Shown piece by piece: positions 1 through 8,111 of a DNA stretch of 52,561 nt; position 1 is the stretch's first letter; the number at the start of each line of letters is the position of its first letter. The stretch is from positions 1 to 52,561 of the forward strand of contig NZ_JANIAA010000055.1 of NCBI RefSeq assembly GCF_024505145.1, read 5' to 3'. Origin of the DNA: Streptomyces rugosispiralis. Lineage in GTDB: Bacteria; Actinomycetota; Actinomycetes; Streptomycetales; Streptomycetaceae. The notes below the pieces were generated by a model. It saw only the letters and a program-made list of their open reading frames with translations. It was not told where the DNA came from and searched no databases. Position numbers and translations under genes: made by a program.

Positions 1-124
1 GGGGGGTGCGGCGGGGGGGGGCCGGACGGGGGGGGGGGCGGGCGGGGTAGCGCTGCGGGCGGGGAGGCGCGCCCCGCCCCCGCCGCCCCGTACCCGCCTC
101 CGGCGGGCATCCCCGCCCCGCCCC
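1..124. other. G-tract and hairpin region 3' of the SDR gene
   Basis: No gene is seen. Positions 1-48 hold several runs of four or more G on the + strand, so G-quadruplex formation is possible. An 8-bp perfect stem (57-64 with 72-79, 7-nt loop) follows and lies about 46-68 nt beyond the stop of the minus-strand SDR gene. It could be that gene's terminator. The left edge is cut by the window. Confidence 0.4.
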
Positions 125-880
125 TCAGATGTTGTGGAGGGCCCCACCGTCCACCGGAAGCATCAGCCCGGTCAGATACGACGCCGCGGGCGACAGCAAG
201 AACGCCGCGGCCTTGCCGAATTCCTCGGGCGTCCCGTACCGCCGCAGCGGAATCGCCGCCGCGTTCCGCTCCCGCGCGGCCTCCGCGTCGCCGGACAGGG
301 AATCGAGTTCGCGCACGCGGTCCGTGTCGATGCGGGAGGGGAGGAAGCCCACGACGCGGATGCCGCGGGGGCCGACCTCGAGGGAGAGGGACTTGGCGAA
401 GCCGGCGAGGCCGGGGCGCAGACCGTTGGAGACGGTGAGGCCGGGGATCGGCTCACGGACGGAGGCGGAGAGGACGAAGCCGATCACGCCCCCGGAGGGG
501 AGCTGCTCCGCGGCGGCACGGGCGAGGCGGACGGCGCCGAGGAAGACGGAGTCGAAGGCGGCCCGCCACTGGGCATCGGTGATGTCGGCCGTCAGCCCGG
601 CCGGCGGGCCGCCGACGCTGATGAGGACGCCGTCGAAGCCGCCGAACCGCTCCCGGGCGGTGGCGATGAGGCGGGCCGCCACCTCGGGGTCGGCGTTGTC
701 GGCGGCGACCCCGACCGCGTTCGGTCCGAGGTCGGCGGCGACGGCCGCCGCCGTATCGGCGTCGCGGCCGGTGATGACGGTCTTCGCACCGTCGGCGATC
801 AGCTCACGGGCGGCCGCGAGCCCCAGCCCGCGGGTGGCCCCGGTGACGATGTACACCCGGTCTTTGAGTCCAAGATCCAT
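125..880 (-). CDS. SDR family oxidoreductase with an atypical active site
   Basis: The 251-residue protein is a classical-length short-chain dehydrogenase. It has a TGATRGLG nucleotide-binding loop near residues 13-20 and a C-terminal LPVDGG motif. The usual Tyr-x3-Lys catalytic pair is absent: where YxxxK is expected the sequence reads SNGLRPG. A subset of SDRs annotated as 3-oxoacyl-ACP reductases shares this Asn/Arg variant, and its chemistry is not obvious. The ATG at 880 lies 4 nt after the stop of the GH15 gene, so the two are probably co-transcribed. The substrate cannot be named. Confidence 0.88.
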   Translation of the reverse strand: MDLGLKDRVYIVTGATRGLGLAAARELIADGAKTVITGRDADTAAAVAADLGPNAVGVAADNADPEVAARLIATARERFGGFDGVLISVGGPPAGLTADITDAQWRAAFDSVFLGAVRLARAAAEQLPSGGVIGFVLSASVREPIPGLTVSNGLRPGLAGFAKSLSLEVGPRGIRVVGFLPSRIDTDRVRELDSLSGDAEAARERNAAAIPLRRYGTPEEFGKAAAFLLSPAASYLTGLMLPVDGGALHNI

Positions 881-884
881 GGGG

Positions 885-2666
885 TCAGTCTGCCCTGGGC
901 CGCTCCGCGAGCGTGAGGGCGGTCCCCACGAGCCCGATGTGGCTGAACGCCTGCGGGAAGTTGCCGAGCTGCCGGCCGGTCGCCGGGTCGTACTCCTCGG
1001 CGAGCAGCCCGACGTCGTTGCGGAGCGCGAGGAGGCGTTCGAAGAGGGTCCGGGCGTCCTTGTGGCGGCCGGCCAGCCGCAGGGCGTCGGCGAGCCAGAA
1101 GGAGCAGGCGAGGAAGGCGCCCTCGGAGCCGGGGAGGCCGTCCACGTCGCCGTCGGTGGTGTAGCGGCGGATCAGGCCGTCCTCGCTGAGCTCGCGGCGG
1201 ACCGCGTCGATGGTGCCGAGGACGCGGGCGTCGGTGGCGGGGAGGAAGCCCACGCGCGGGATGAGCAGGGTCGCGGCGTCCAGCTCGGTGGAGCCGTAGG
1301 ACTGGGTGAAGGTGGACCGCTCGGGGTCGTAGCCCTTCTCGCAGACCTCGCGGTGGACGGCGTCGCGCATCGCGCGCCAGCGGTTCGCGTCCCCGCTCAG
1401 CCCCGGGTCGGCCTCCATCGCGCGGACGGCGCGGTCGGCGGCCACCCAGGCCATGACCTTGGAGTGGACGAAGTGGCGGCGGGGCCCGCGGACCTCCCAC
1501 AGCCCCTCGTCGGGGTCGCGCCAGGCCGACTCCAGGAAGTCCATCAGCGCGGTCTGGATCTTCCAGGCGTGCGGTTCGGCGGACATCCCGGAGGCGCGGG
1601 CGAGGTGGAGGGTGTCGAGCACCTCGCCGTAGATGTCGAGCTGGCGCTGGTCGACCGCGTCGTTGCCGACCCGGACCGGGGTCGACCGCTCGTACCCCTC
1701 CAGCCAGGTCAGCTCCTGTTCATGGATCCGGCGCTCGCCCGCGAGGCCGTACATGATCTGCAGCTCGGCCGGGTCGCCGGCGATCGCCCGCAGCAGCCAG
1801 TCGCGCCAGGCGACGGCCTCCTCGTGGTAGCCGGCGCGGAGCAGGGCGTTCAGCGTGTGCGTGGAGTCGCGCAGCCAGCAGTAGCGGTAGTCCCAGTTGC
1901 GGACCCCGCCCAGCCGCTCGGGCAGCGAGGTGGTGGGGGCCGCGACGACCCCGCCGCTCGGGGCGTAGGTGAGCGCCTTGAGGGTGATCAGGGAGCGCAT
2001 GACGGCGTCCCGGTACGGGCCCTCGTAGCGGCACCGGGCGGCCCAGCCGCGCCAGTCCTCCAGGCTGGCGCGGAGGGACTGGTGCGGGTCGATGGGCCGG
2101 GGGCGGGGCTCGTGGGAGGGGTGCCAGGTGAGCACGAACGCCACCCGGTCCCCGGCCGAGACGGTGAACTCGGAGCGGGTGCTGAAGTCCTCGCCGTAGG
2201 TGCGGACCTCGGGCTCCGAGCGCAGCCATACGGAGTCCGGCCCGGCGATCGCGATCCGGTGGCCGTCGGTGCGGCGCATCCAGGGGACGACCCGCCCGTA
2301 GTCGAACCGGAGCCGCAGGACGCCGAGCATCTCGACGCTCCCGGAGACGCCCTCGACGATGCGGACGACGTCGGGGGCGCGGTCGCGCTGCGGCATGAAG
2401 TCGATGACCTTGACCGTGCCCGTCTCCGTCTCCCAGACCGACTCCAGGACGAGGGAGTCGTCGAGGTAGCCGCGGCGGGTGCAGGCGCCCGCGCCCTTCG
2501 GGGCGAGCCGCCAGTGGCCGTTGTCGCGGTCGCCCAGGAGCGCGGCGAAGCAGGCCGGTGAGTCGAAGCGGGGCAGGCACAGCCAGTCGATCGAGCCATG
2601 GCGGCTGATCAGGGCCGCCGTCTGGTGGTCACCGATGAGGGCGTAGTCGTCGATGTGCTGGGCCAT
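885..2666 (-). CDS. glycoside hydrolase family 15 protein (trehalase/glucoamylase-like)
   Basis: This 593-residue cytoplasmic enzyme has no signal peptide. It opens with IDDYALIGDHQTAAL and GSIDWLCLPRFDSP, the N-terminal beta-sandwich signature of the actinobacterial GH15 group that includes mycobacterial trehalase. The (alpha/alpha)6 barrel begins near residue 225. DEGLWEVRG carries the probable catalytic acid, and EEYDP near the C-terminus the probable base. The ATG at 2666 was chosen because MAQHIDDYAL matches the family start and upstream sequence in frame is low-complexity. It is followed 4 nt later by the SDR gene. Trehalose is the best substrate guess, but glucoamylase activity is possible. 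Confidence 0.9.
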   Translation of the reverse strand: MAQHIDDYALIGDHQTAALISRHGSIDWLCLPRFDSPACFAALLGDRDNGHWRLAPKGAGACTRRGYLDDSLVLESVWETETGTVKVIDFMPQRDRAPDVVRIVEGVSGSVEMLGVLRLRFDYGRVVPWMRRTDGHRIAIAGPDSVWLRSEPEVRTYGEDFSTRSEFTVSAGDRVAFVLTWHPSHEPRPRPIDPHQSLRASLEDWRGWAARCRYEGPYRDAVMRSLITLKALTYAPSGGVVAAPTTSLPERLGGVRNWDYRYCWLRDSTHTLNALLRAGYHEEAVAWRDWLLRAIAGDPAELQIMYGLAGERRIHEQELTWLEGYERSTPVRVGNDAVDQRQLDIYGEVLDTLHLARASGMSAEPHAWKIQTALMDFLESAWRDPDEGLWEVRGPRRHFVHSKVMAWVAADRAVRAMEADPGLSGDANRWRAMRDAVHREVCEKGYDPERSTFTQSYGSTELDAATLLIPRVGFLPATDARVLGTIDAVRRELSEDGLIRRYTTDGDVDGLPGSEGAFLACSFWLADALRLAGRHKDARTLFERLLALRNDVGLLAEEYDPATGRQLGNFPQAFSHIGLVGTALTLAERPRAD

Positions 2667-2746
2667 GCCGGGCGTTTTCCCAGGGAAACGGGATCCTAGG
2701 CCCTGCTCGGCCAAGATCCGCCGGGTGGAGCCCGGCGGGGATCCGC

Positions 2747-3167
2747 CGGACGAGGGCCTACGGGGGTCCGGCGGGCCGGTGATCTTTCCCCTCCCGCCCC
2801 TTCCCGCAGTGGCGATACGAGGCTCCGCCGCACGGCAGGGCTTCGCCGCCGCCCCCCGGGGCGCGTCTCCGCGATCAGCACACCGGCCAGGGCGCCGACC
2901 GCGCCATCCCCGACGCGGCGGTCGAGCGGCCGACCGGCGAGCCGGAGGCCAAGGCGTCCGCGGAGCGGGCCCTGCCCGGTCGGCACGTGGTGCGGCAGGT
3001 GGCCGGGCGGGACGCCCGCGCACATCCGGGTCGTCCGGCCGGGCTCCCGGCCGAGGCCCCGGGCGGAGCCCCACCATGCGACGGAGCCGCGTATCGATGC
3101 CGCGGGAAGGGGCGGGGAGGGGAAGAAAGCCCGCCGCGGGCGGCACGCTCCGGCGGACGAGGGCCTA
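2747..3167. mobile_element. candidate non-autonomous inverted-repeat (MITE-like) element
   Basis: The gap between the GH15 and SURF1 genes carries imperfect terminal inverted repeats. Positions 2795-2847 pair with 3062-3114 at 43 of 53 positions by eye, and weaker pairing extends outward. A 14-bp exact direct repeat (cggacgagggccta) lies outside them at 2747-2760 and 3154-3167. The right copy includes the TAG stop of the SURF1 gene. The interior (about 2865-3045) has strongly GC-biased third positions in a + frame but no start or domain, so it looks like a coding remnant. No transposase is present. An alternative is a degenerate structured repeat that never moved. Confidence 0.45.
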
Positions 3168-3974
3168 GTCCGCGGTGGCCGTGGCGGGGACCTTCTCCGG
3201 CGTGGCCGCCGCCTTCGAGGCCTCGGCGGCGCGGTCCCGGCGCTCGCGGCGGGCCAGCACGAACCAGCCGATCGGCACCCCGGCGGAGAACAGCCACCAC
3301 TGGACGGCGTACGCCATATGCGGGCCGATGTCGCTGTGGTTGGGCGCGGCGACCGGCTGGGGCTGCTTGTCGCCCTTGGGGGAGGACGAAGTGAGTTCGA
3401 TGTAGCCGCCGAGCACGGGCCGGGACAGCGCCTTCGCCTGCTGCTCGCTGTTGATCAGCGAGACCTGGCGGGGCGGCAGCCCCTGCTTGTCCTTGATGCC
3501 GCTGTTGCCGGTGGTCTCGTCGGCCTTCAGCCGGCCGGTGACGGTGACCTTGCCGGAGGGGGCGGCGGGGACCTTGGGGAACTTGGTGAGGTCCGTGCCC
3601 GCCGGGATCCAGCCCCGGTTGACCAGCACCGCGCGGTTGTCCGGGAGCAGCAGCGGGGTGAGCACGAAGTACCCGATGGACTGCTCGTCGGAGCCGGTGC
3701 GCTGGCGGACGACGACCTCATGGGCGGTGTCGTAGGTGCCGGTGGCGGTCACCGTGCGCCAGGTGTCGCCGCGGGGGACCGTACGGCCGGGGGCGGTGAA
3801 CTTCTCGACGGCCACGGCCGGGGCGTCGAGGTTGTCCCCGATCAGCTGGTTCTGCGCGACCCGGTGCTCATGGCGGTGCAGTTGCCAGAAACCCAGCCTG
3901 ATCATCGTCGGGATCAGCGCCAGGGCCACGAGTGTGAGGATCACCCACTGCCGGGTCAACAGGAAGCGGTACAC
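3165..3974 (-). CDS. SURF1 family protein (cytochrome oxidase biogenesis)
   Basis: The 269-residue membrane protein has one helix near each end (about residues 9-27 and 222-242) with a large extracytoplasmic middle domain, the SURF1 layout. The N-terminus YRFLLTRQWV followed by GFWQLHRHE is the family signature. SURF1 proteins assist cytochrome c oxidase assembly. The GTG at 3974 was chosen because the next codons match the conserved MYRFL start. The longer in-frame ORF runs back through a hairpin. The stop codon lies inside a 14-bp direct repeat bordering the MITE-like element, so the last residues may have been reshaped by it. Confidence 0.9.
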   Translation of the reverse strand: MYRFLLTRQWVILTLVALALIPTMIRLGFWQLHRHEHRVAQNQLIGDNLDAPAVAVEKFTAPGRTVPRGDTWRTVTATGTYDTAHEVVVRQRTGSDEQSIGYFVLTPLLLPDNRAVLVNRGWIPAGTDLTKFPKVPAAPSGKVTVTGRLKADETTGNSGIKDKQGLPPRQVSLINSEQQAKALSRPVLGGYIELTSSSPKGDKQPQPVAAPNHSDIGPHMAYAVQWWLFSAGVPIGWFVLARRERRDRAAEASKAAATPEKVPATATAD

Positions 3975-3991
3975 ATCGTTGACCCTACTCG

Positions 3992-4039
3992 GCGTGGATT
4001 GTCCCTCGGCCGCTGGGGGCGCCCCAGGACAATCCACGC
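3992..4039. terminator. perfect 13-bp stem-loop between zinc-ribbon and SURF1 genes
   Basis: gcgtggattgtcc at 3992-4004 pairs perfectly with 4027-4039, and the loop contains a smaller GC hairpin. It lies 13 nt after the stop of the minus-strand zinc-ribbon gene and 18 nt before the SURF1 start. It probably terminates the former, although it would sit in the SURF1 leader if transcription reads through. Confidence 0.6.
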
Positions 4040-4051
4040 AGGTGGCCGGGT

Positions 4052-4285
4052 TCACACATGGTCGACGATGCCCACCTTCCCTTCCGCCCGCGCGCAGTGC
4101 GCACAGCAGTAGAACTGGCCGTCGGCCTCCACGCCCTGCCCGATGATCTGGGCCCGGCAGTGCTCGCAAATGGGCGCCATACGGTGGATGGCGCACTGGA
4201 AGCAGTCGAAGACGTGCACATTGCCCTGTGCGTGCACTTCGAATGTCATCCGGTAGTCGTTTCCACAGACCTCACAACGTGCCAT
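4052..4285 (-). CDS. small zinc-ribbon (Cys-rich) protein
   Basis: This 77-residue protein contains several CxxC pairs: CEVC at 4-7, CFQC in FDCFQCAIH, CEHC in ICEHCRAQ, and a final CCAHC. Such knuckles imply one or two structural zinc sites, as in treble-clef or metallothionein-like small proteins common in Streptomyces. There is no signal peptide or membrane segment. The ATG at 4285 is the only sensible start. The function is unknown. Neighbours are SURF1 (downstream, separated by a strong hairpin) and a DEDDh exonuclease (upstream). Confidence 0.8.
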   Translation of the reverse strand: MARCEVCGNDYRMTFEVHAQGNVHVFDCFQCAIHRMAPICEHCRAQIIGQGVEADGQFYCCAHCARAEGKVGIVDHV

Positions 4286-4348
4286 GCGCCTCAGCGTGCG
4301 GGCCCGCGCGGTGGCGGGCGAGCGGCGGGCGGGCGCGTCGCGCCGACT

Positions 4349-5341
4349 TCACCTGTTTGTCGGCGGCGCCGGGGTGACGTCTTGCAGGAGTTGCATGAAG
4401 GCCGCCTCGTCGATGACGGGCGTGCCGAAGGAGCGGGCCTTGGTGGTCTTGGACGTGGGCGACTCGGGGTCGTTGGTGACCAGCACGCTGGTGAGCCGGG
4501 AGACGCTGGTGGCCACGTGCAGCCCGGCCTCGACCGCCCGGTCCTCGAGCAGCTCGCGGTCCACGGAGGTGTCCCCGGAGAACGCCACCCGCATGCCCTG
4601 GACCAGCTGCCCGCCCGGCTCGTAGCGCCCGGGGTTGGGGTAGGGGCAGGCGGGGCGCTTGCGGCTGGGGCGCCAGGTCTGCTGGTAGGACCGCTGGCGG
4701 CCGATCGTCGGCCCGTCGGACCACTCGGTGAGCGGCTGGCAGGCCAGCAGCGGCAGCCGCAGCCCGGTCTCGGCGGCTCGGTGCAGGCTGGGCCGGAAGG
4801 TCTCGGCGAGCACCCGCGCGTCGTCCAGGGCGTGGTGGGCGCGCCGCTGGACCACTCCGTAGTGGGCGGCGAGGGTCTCCAGCTTGTGGTTGGGCAGTGG
4901 CAGGCCCAGCTCCTTGGAGAGGGCGATGGTGCACAGCCGCTGCCGCACGGGCGCGGCGCCGCGGGTGCGGGCGTACTCGCGGGCGAGCATCGACCAGTCG
5001 AAGGCGGCGTTGTGCGCCACCAGGACGCGGTCTGCCAGGCGCGCGGAGAGCTCCGCGGCGATCTCCGGGAAGCGCGGGGCGCCCGCGAGCATCTCCTCGG
5101 TGAGGCCGTGGATCCACACCGGGCCGGGATCGCGCTGCGGATTGACCAGGGTGTACCAGTGGTCCTGCACCGCGCCCCGGGCGTCGAGCTGATAGACCGC
5201 CGCGGAGACGATCCGGTCGTCGCGGGCGAGGCCGGTGGTCTCCACGTCGACGACCGCGTACCCCTGCGGATAGGTGGCCGGCCAGGAGGACGGCGGGGCG
5301 GGGTGCGGGGCGGCTGCCGTGGGGTCTTCGAGCATGGTCAT
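4349..5341 (-). CDS. DEDDh 3'-5' exonuclease with C-terminal BRCT domain
   Basis: The 330-residue protein has the exonuclease fold of DNA polymerase III epsilon: DVETTG supplies Asp32 and Glu34 (ExoI), AHNAAFDW supplies Asp115 (ExoII), and HHALDD supplies the ExoIII His and Asp near 169-174. A linker of about 60 residues leads to a BRCT-like domain (about 245-320, GMRVAFSGDTSVDREL). This architecture is typical of actinobacterial repair or proofreading exonucleases that are not part of the replicative holoenzyme. BRCT domains usually bind nicks or phosphoproteins. It stands alone, upstream of the zinc-ribbon gene. Confidence 0.92.
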   Translation of the reverse strand: MTMLEDPTAAAPHPAPPSSWPATYPQGYAVVDVETTGLARDDRIVSAAVYQLDARGAVQDHWYTLVNPQRDPGPVWIHGLTEEMLAGAPRFPEIAAELSARLADRVLVAHNAAFDWSMLAREYARTRGAAPVRQRLCTIALSKELGLPLPNHKLETLAAHYGVVQRRAHHALDDARVLAETFRPSLHRAAETGLRLPLLACQPLTEWSDGPTIGRQRSYQQTWRPSRKRPACPYPNPGRYEPGGQLVQGMRVAFSGDTSVDRELLEDRAVEAGLHVATSVSRLTSVLVTNDPESPTSKTTKARSFGTPVIDEAAFMQLLQDVTPAPPTNR

Positions 5342-5457
5342 TGAGGATACGGGCCGTCACCGACAACCCTGACCGGCGGGCCGGTCGGGACGTCCGCCGC
5401 CCCGGGGTTGACGGGGCGTCGGGTCCGGGCGTCGGGTCGGGGCCCGGACGCGGCGGG

Positions 5458-6360
5458 TCACAGCCTGGACAGGGCAAGCTGCAGATCGATGTCGCTGATG
5501 AGGAGGCGGCCGGCGCGCTTGTCGCCCGGACGGTCGGGCACCGTCACCTTCACCCCGGGCGAATCCCCGGTGAGAACGGTCACCTTGGCGCCGTCGAAGC
5601 GCGGGGCCCGCCGGCGGATGACGGACTTCAGGCGGTCGGCGGCCCGTTCGGCGGTCCGTTTGCCGTCGGTGAGGGCGCAGATGACCCCGGATGTCTGCTT
5701 CGCGGACTTCGCCAGTTGTCCGGTGGCCGAGAGGCGCACCGGCTCCTCGGGATTCTTCCCGCCGAAGTCGGCGCGGTAGACATCGCCCAGGCAGTCGCCC
5801 AGCGCCCGGTAATCCGGGTCGTCCGCCACGGACTTGCCCTTGGCCGGGCGCACCGCCGACAGATCCTTACCGGCGTAGCCGAAGGAGATCTCCCCCTTGG
5901 CGACCTGGAAGGTGATCCCGTCCTTCGCCCAGACCGTCTCGCCGTGCCAGGTGCGCCGGGCGAATCCGCCCGCCTTGAGCTTCGCGGTGACGCGGTCCGC
6001 GTCGAAGGAGCCCTGCCAGTGCCCGGCGTATCCATTGGTCACATCGGTGTCGATCATGGCCGGATCGAGGTCATAGGCATGGGCGTTGAAGCGGTAGCCC
6101 GTCATCAGCGGACTGCCCGCCCGGCCGACGGCGCGGAACCGCTGGGAGTCGCCCTTCTCCAGGGACCGCACCCGGGCGGCGTCGAGATAGGAGACCTGGG
6201 TCCCCGTCGCGCCCTTGGCCGAGATGTGCCCCACCGCGTCCATCAGGGCTGAGAGGGAGTCATCGCCGCCCGACCCGGAGGAGCACCCCGTGGTGAGCGC
6301 CGGCAGCAGGCAGGCGAGGGCTATGCCGCCGATCCGGAACCGTTCTCTGGCTCTGCGCAC
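5458..6360 (-). CDS. probable lipoprotein, function unknown
   Basis: The 300-residue protein starts at GTG 6360, followed by RRARERFR, a hydrophobic stretch and LTTGC with Cys26 as the likely lipidated residue. The position before Gly is Thr, slightly off the ideal lipobox but common in Streptomyces. The mature part begins SSGSGGDD and has no domain I recognise. It is reminiscent of small actinobacterial surface lipoproteins with a repeated beta-rich half. It is divergent from the sterol-desaturase-like gene and shares the 120-bp intergenic region that contains an inverted repeat. Confidence 0.75.
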   Translation of the reverse strand: MRRARERFRIGGIALACLLPALTTGCSSGSGGDDSLSALMDAVGHISAKGATGTQVSYLDAARVRSLEKGDSQRFRAVGRAGSPLMTGYRFNAHAYDLDPAMIDTDVTNGYAGHWQGSFDADRVTAKLKAGGFARRTWHGETVWAKDGITFQVAKGEISFGYAGKDLSAVRPAKGKSVADDPDYRALGDCLGDVYRADFGGKNPEEPVRLSATGQLAKSAKQTSGVICALTDGKRTAERAADRLKSVIRRRAPRFDGAKVTVLTGDSPGVKVTVPDRPGDKRAGRLLISDIDLQLALSRL

Positions 6361-6406
6361 AGGCGGGGAGCCTAATCGGCCATGCCGTCCGAGGCGAGAC
6401 CCGTTG

Positions 6407-6436
6407 TTGACACCGCATCTACCATACTTGTTGGTA
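6407..6436. promoter_or_regulatory. -35-like TTGACA and TetR-type inverted repeat between divergent genes
   Basis: TTGACA at 6407-6412 is followed by TACCA-N7-TGGTA (6420-6436), a perfect 5-bp inverted repeat with a TetR-operator look. It lies between the divergent lipoprotein and desaturase-like genes. No good -10 is seen 17 nt downstream. No TetR gene is present nearby. Confidence 0.4.
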
Positions 6437-6480
6437 ACTACCTCTAGCGGCGGCCTTACCGGCGGTTCTATGTTGCGGAC

Positions 6481-7434
6481 ATGCCGCACCTGCCCAACGC
6501 CGTGACGTGGTCGATACCGGCTTTTGTGCTGCTCGCCGTCGTGGAGATGGTGAGCTACCGCTTCCACCCCGACGACGACGCCGAGGGCTACGCGGCGAAG
6601 GACGCCGCGACCAGCGTCACCATGGGGCTCGGCAGCCTGGTCTTCGATCTGCTGTGGAAGATCCCGATTGTGGCGATCTACGCCGCCATCTACGAACTCA
6701 CCCCGCTGCGCGTCCCGGTGGCGTGGTGGACGCTGCCGCTGATGCTGCTCGCCCAGGACTTCTTCTACTACTGGTCGCACCGCGGGCACCACGTCATCCG
6801 CGTCCTGTGGGCCTGCCATGTGGTGCACCACTCCAGCCGTAAGTTCAACTTCACCACCGCCCTGCGGCAGCCGTGGACCACCTGGACCGTCTGGCCGTTC
6901 TACGTGCCGATGATCGCGCTCGGGGTGCATCCGGCGGCGGTGGCGTTCTGCTCGTCGGTGAACCTCGTCTACCAGTTCTGGATCCACACCGAGCGGATCG
7001 GCACCCTGCCGCGCCCCATCGAGTTCGTCTTCAACACCCCCTCCCACCACCGCGTCCACCACGCCTCCCAAGGCGGCTACCTGGACCGCAACTTCGGGGG
7101 CATCCTCATCGTCTGGGACCGGCTCTTCGGGTCCTTCGTCCCCGAGACCGAGCGGCCCGTCTACGGCCTCACGAAGAACATCGACACCTACAACCCGCTG
7201 CGCGTGGCCACGCACGAGTACGCGGCCATCGCCCGCGACATCGCGGCGGCGCGGGACTGGCGCGAGCGGGCGGGCCGGGTCTTCCGGGGCCCGGGCTGGC
7301 AGCCCGCGGCGGTCCCGGAGGCGGGTTCCCCGGAGGCCGGTCCCTCGGAGGCCGGGCGCTCCGAGGCCGGTCCCTCCGAGGCCGGTTCCCAGGAGGCCGG
7401 GCGGCCGGAGCCGGTCGGCGAGAGCGTGCGGTGA
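6481..7434 (+). CDS. fatty acid hydroxylase/sterol desaturase superfamily membrane protein
   Basis: The 317-residue integral membrane protein has the eight-histidine di-iron pattern of this superfamily: HRGHH, HVVHHSS and HRVHH. About four hydrophobic segments precede and separate these motifs. Members hydroxylate or desaturate lipids. One branch is alkylglycerol monooxygenase, which cleaves ether lipids, and the downstream overlapping TMEM86-type gene makes that branch attractive here. The C-terminus carries six tandem EAG-type pentapeptides encoded by 15-bp repeats (7321-7410), probably a disordered tail. The TGA overlaps the next GTG by 4 nt. Confidence 0.9.
   Translation: MPHLPNAVTWSIPAFVLLAVVEMVSYRFHPDDDAEGYAAKDAATSVTMGLGSLVFDLLWKIPIVAIYAAIYELTPLRVPVAWWTLPLMLLAQDFFYYWSHRGHHVIRVLWACHVVHHSSRKFNFTTALRQPWTTWTVWPFYVPMIALGVHPAAVAFCSSVNLVYQFWIHTERIGTLPRPIEFVFNTPSHHRVHHASQGGYLDRNFGGILIVWDRLFGSFVPETERPVYGLTKNIDTYNPLRVATHEYAAIARDIAAARDWRERAGRVFRGPGWQPAAVPEAGSPEAGPSEAGRSEAGPSEAGSQEAGRPEPVGESVR
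7321..7410 (+). repeat. six 15-bp tandem repeats inside the desaturase-like gene
   Basis: Six consecutive 15-bp units (7321-7335 to 7396-7410, type gccggtccctcggag) encode repeated EAG pentapeptides at the protein's C-terminus. The unit is a multiple of three and so keeps the frame, unlike most arrays found after stop codons in this window. Confidence 0.9.
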
Positions 7435-8111
7435 CGGCCGCCGCAGGGCGCGCGACGACGGTCCTTCAGGCCCTCTTCGCGCTGCTGACCGCCGTTCACC
7501 TGGGCGCGCTGCTCGTGGACGCCACCACCGTCGTCCACCTCACCAAGCCCGCCCTGATGCCCGTGCTCGCCGTATGGGCCCTGGCGCGCGGCGGGCCGTG
7601 GCCGCTCCCGGCCGCGCTGCTGTGCGGCTGCGGAGGCGATGTGCTGCTGCAGATCGGCGGCGAGACCGCGTTCCTGGCCGGAATGGGGTGCTTCGCGGCC
7701 GGGCACCTCTGCTATCTGACGCTGTTCGCCCGCGCCGGGCGGGGCCGTACGGCGCCCCGTACGGCGTCCTGGGCGGCCGCCGGGTACGGGGCCGCGTGGC
7801 TGGGCACGGTGGCGCTGCTGTGGCCCGGCCTCGCGGCGCATCTGCGGCTTCCCGTCGCGGGCTACAGCCTGCTGCTGACGGTCATGGCGCTGGCCGCGCT
7901 CGGGGCGGGTGTGTGGACCGGGCTCGGCGGGGCGCTGTTCATGCTCTCCGACACCCTGATCGCGGCCGGTCTCGCGGACTGGCCGCGGCCGCCGGTGCCC
8001 CAGTTCTGGATCATGGCCACCTACACGGCCGCCCAGTGGCTGCTGGCGGCGGGGGCGACGCGGGAGGGAGCCCCGCGCCCCACGCCGGAACGGGAACTCG
8101 TCAGCCCGTGA
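7431..8111 (+). CDS. TMEM86/YhhN family protein (lysoplasmalogenase-like)
   Basis: The 226-residue polytopic protein has about seven to eight hydrophobic helices and the family's conserved acidic motifs CGCGGDVLL and MLSDTLIA. Characterised animal TMEM86 proteins hydrolyse the vinyl-ether bond of lysoplasmalogens. Bacterial homologues are mostly untested. GTG at 7431 overlaps the preceding stop as GTGA, which fixes the start and implies translational coupling to the desaturase-like gene. Its stop codon is the first of many TGAs in a 17-bp tandem array. Family membership is likely; the enzymatic activity is inferred. Confidence 0.85.
   Translation: MTAAAGRATTVLQALFALLTAVHLGALLVDATTVVHLTKPALMPVLAVWALARGGPWPLPAALLCGCGGDVLLQIGGETAFLAGMGCFAAGHLCYLTLFARAGRGRTAPRTASWAAAGYGAAWLGTVALLWPGLAAHLRLPVAGYSLLLTVMALAALGAGVWTGLGGALFMLSDTLIAAGLADWPRPPVPQFWIMATYTAAQWLLAAGATREGAPRPTPERELVSP

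Noticed and set aside
129..2561. 2.4-kb + strand frame opposite the SDR and GH15 genes
   Set aside because: The opposite strand carries conserved GH15 and SDR motifs. This frame has only low-complexity translation.
2875..3300. Minus-strand 141-codon ORF between GH15 and SURF1
   Set aside because: It overlaps the 3' end of the SURF1 gene in another frame and lies in the inverted-repeat element. No start signal or motif.
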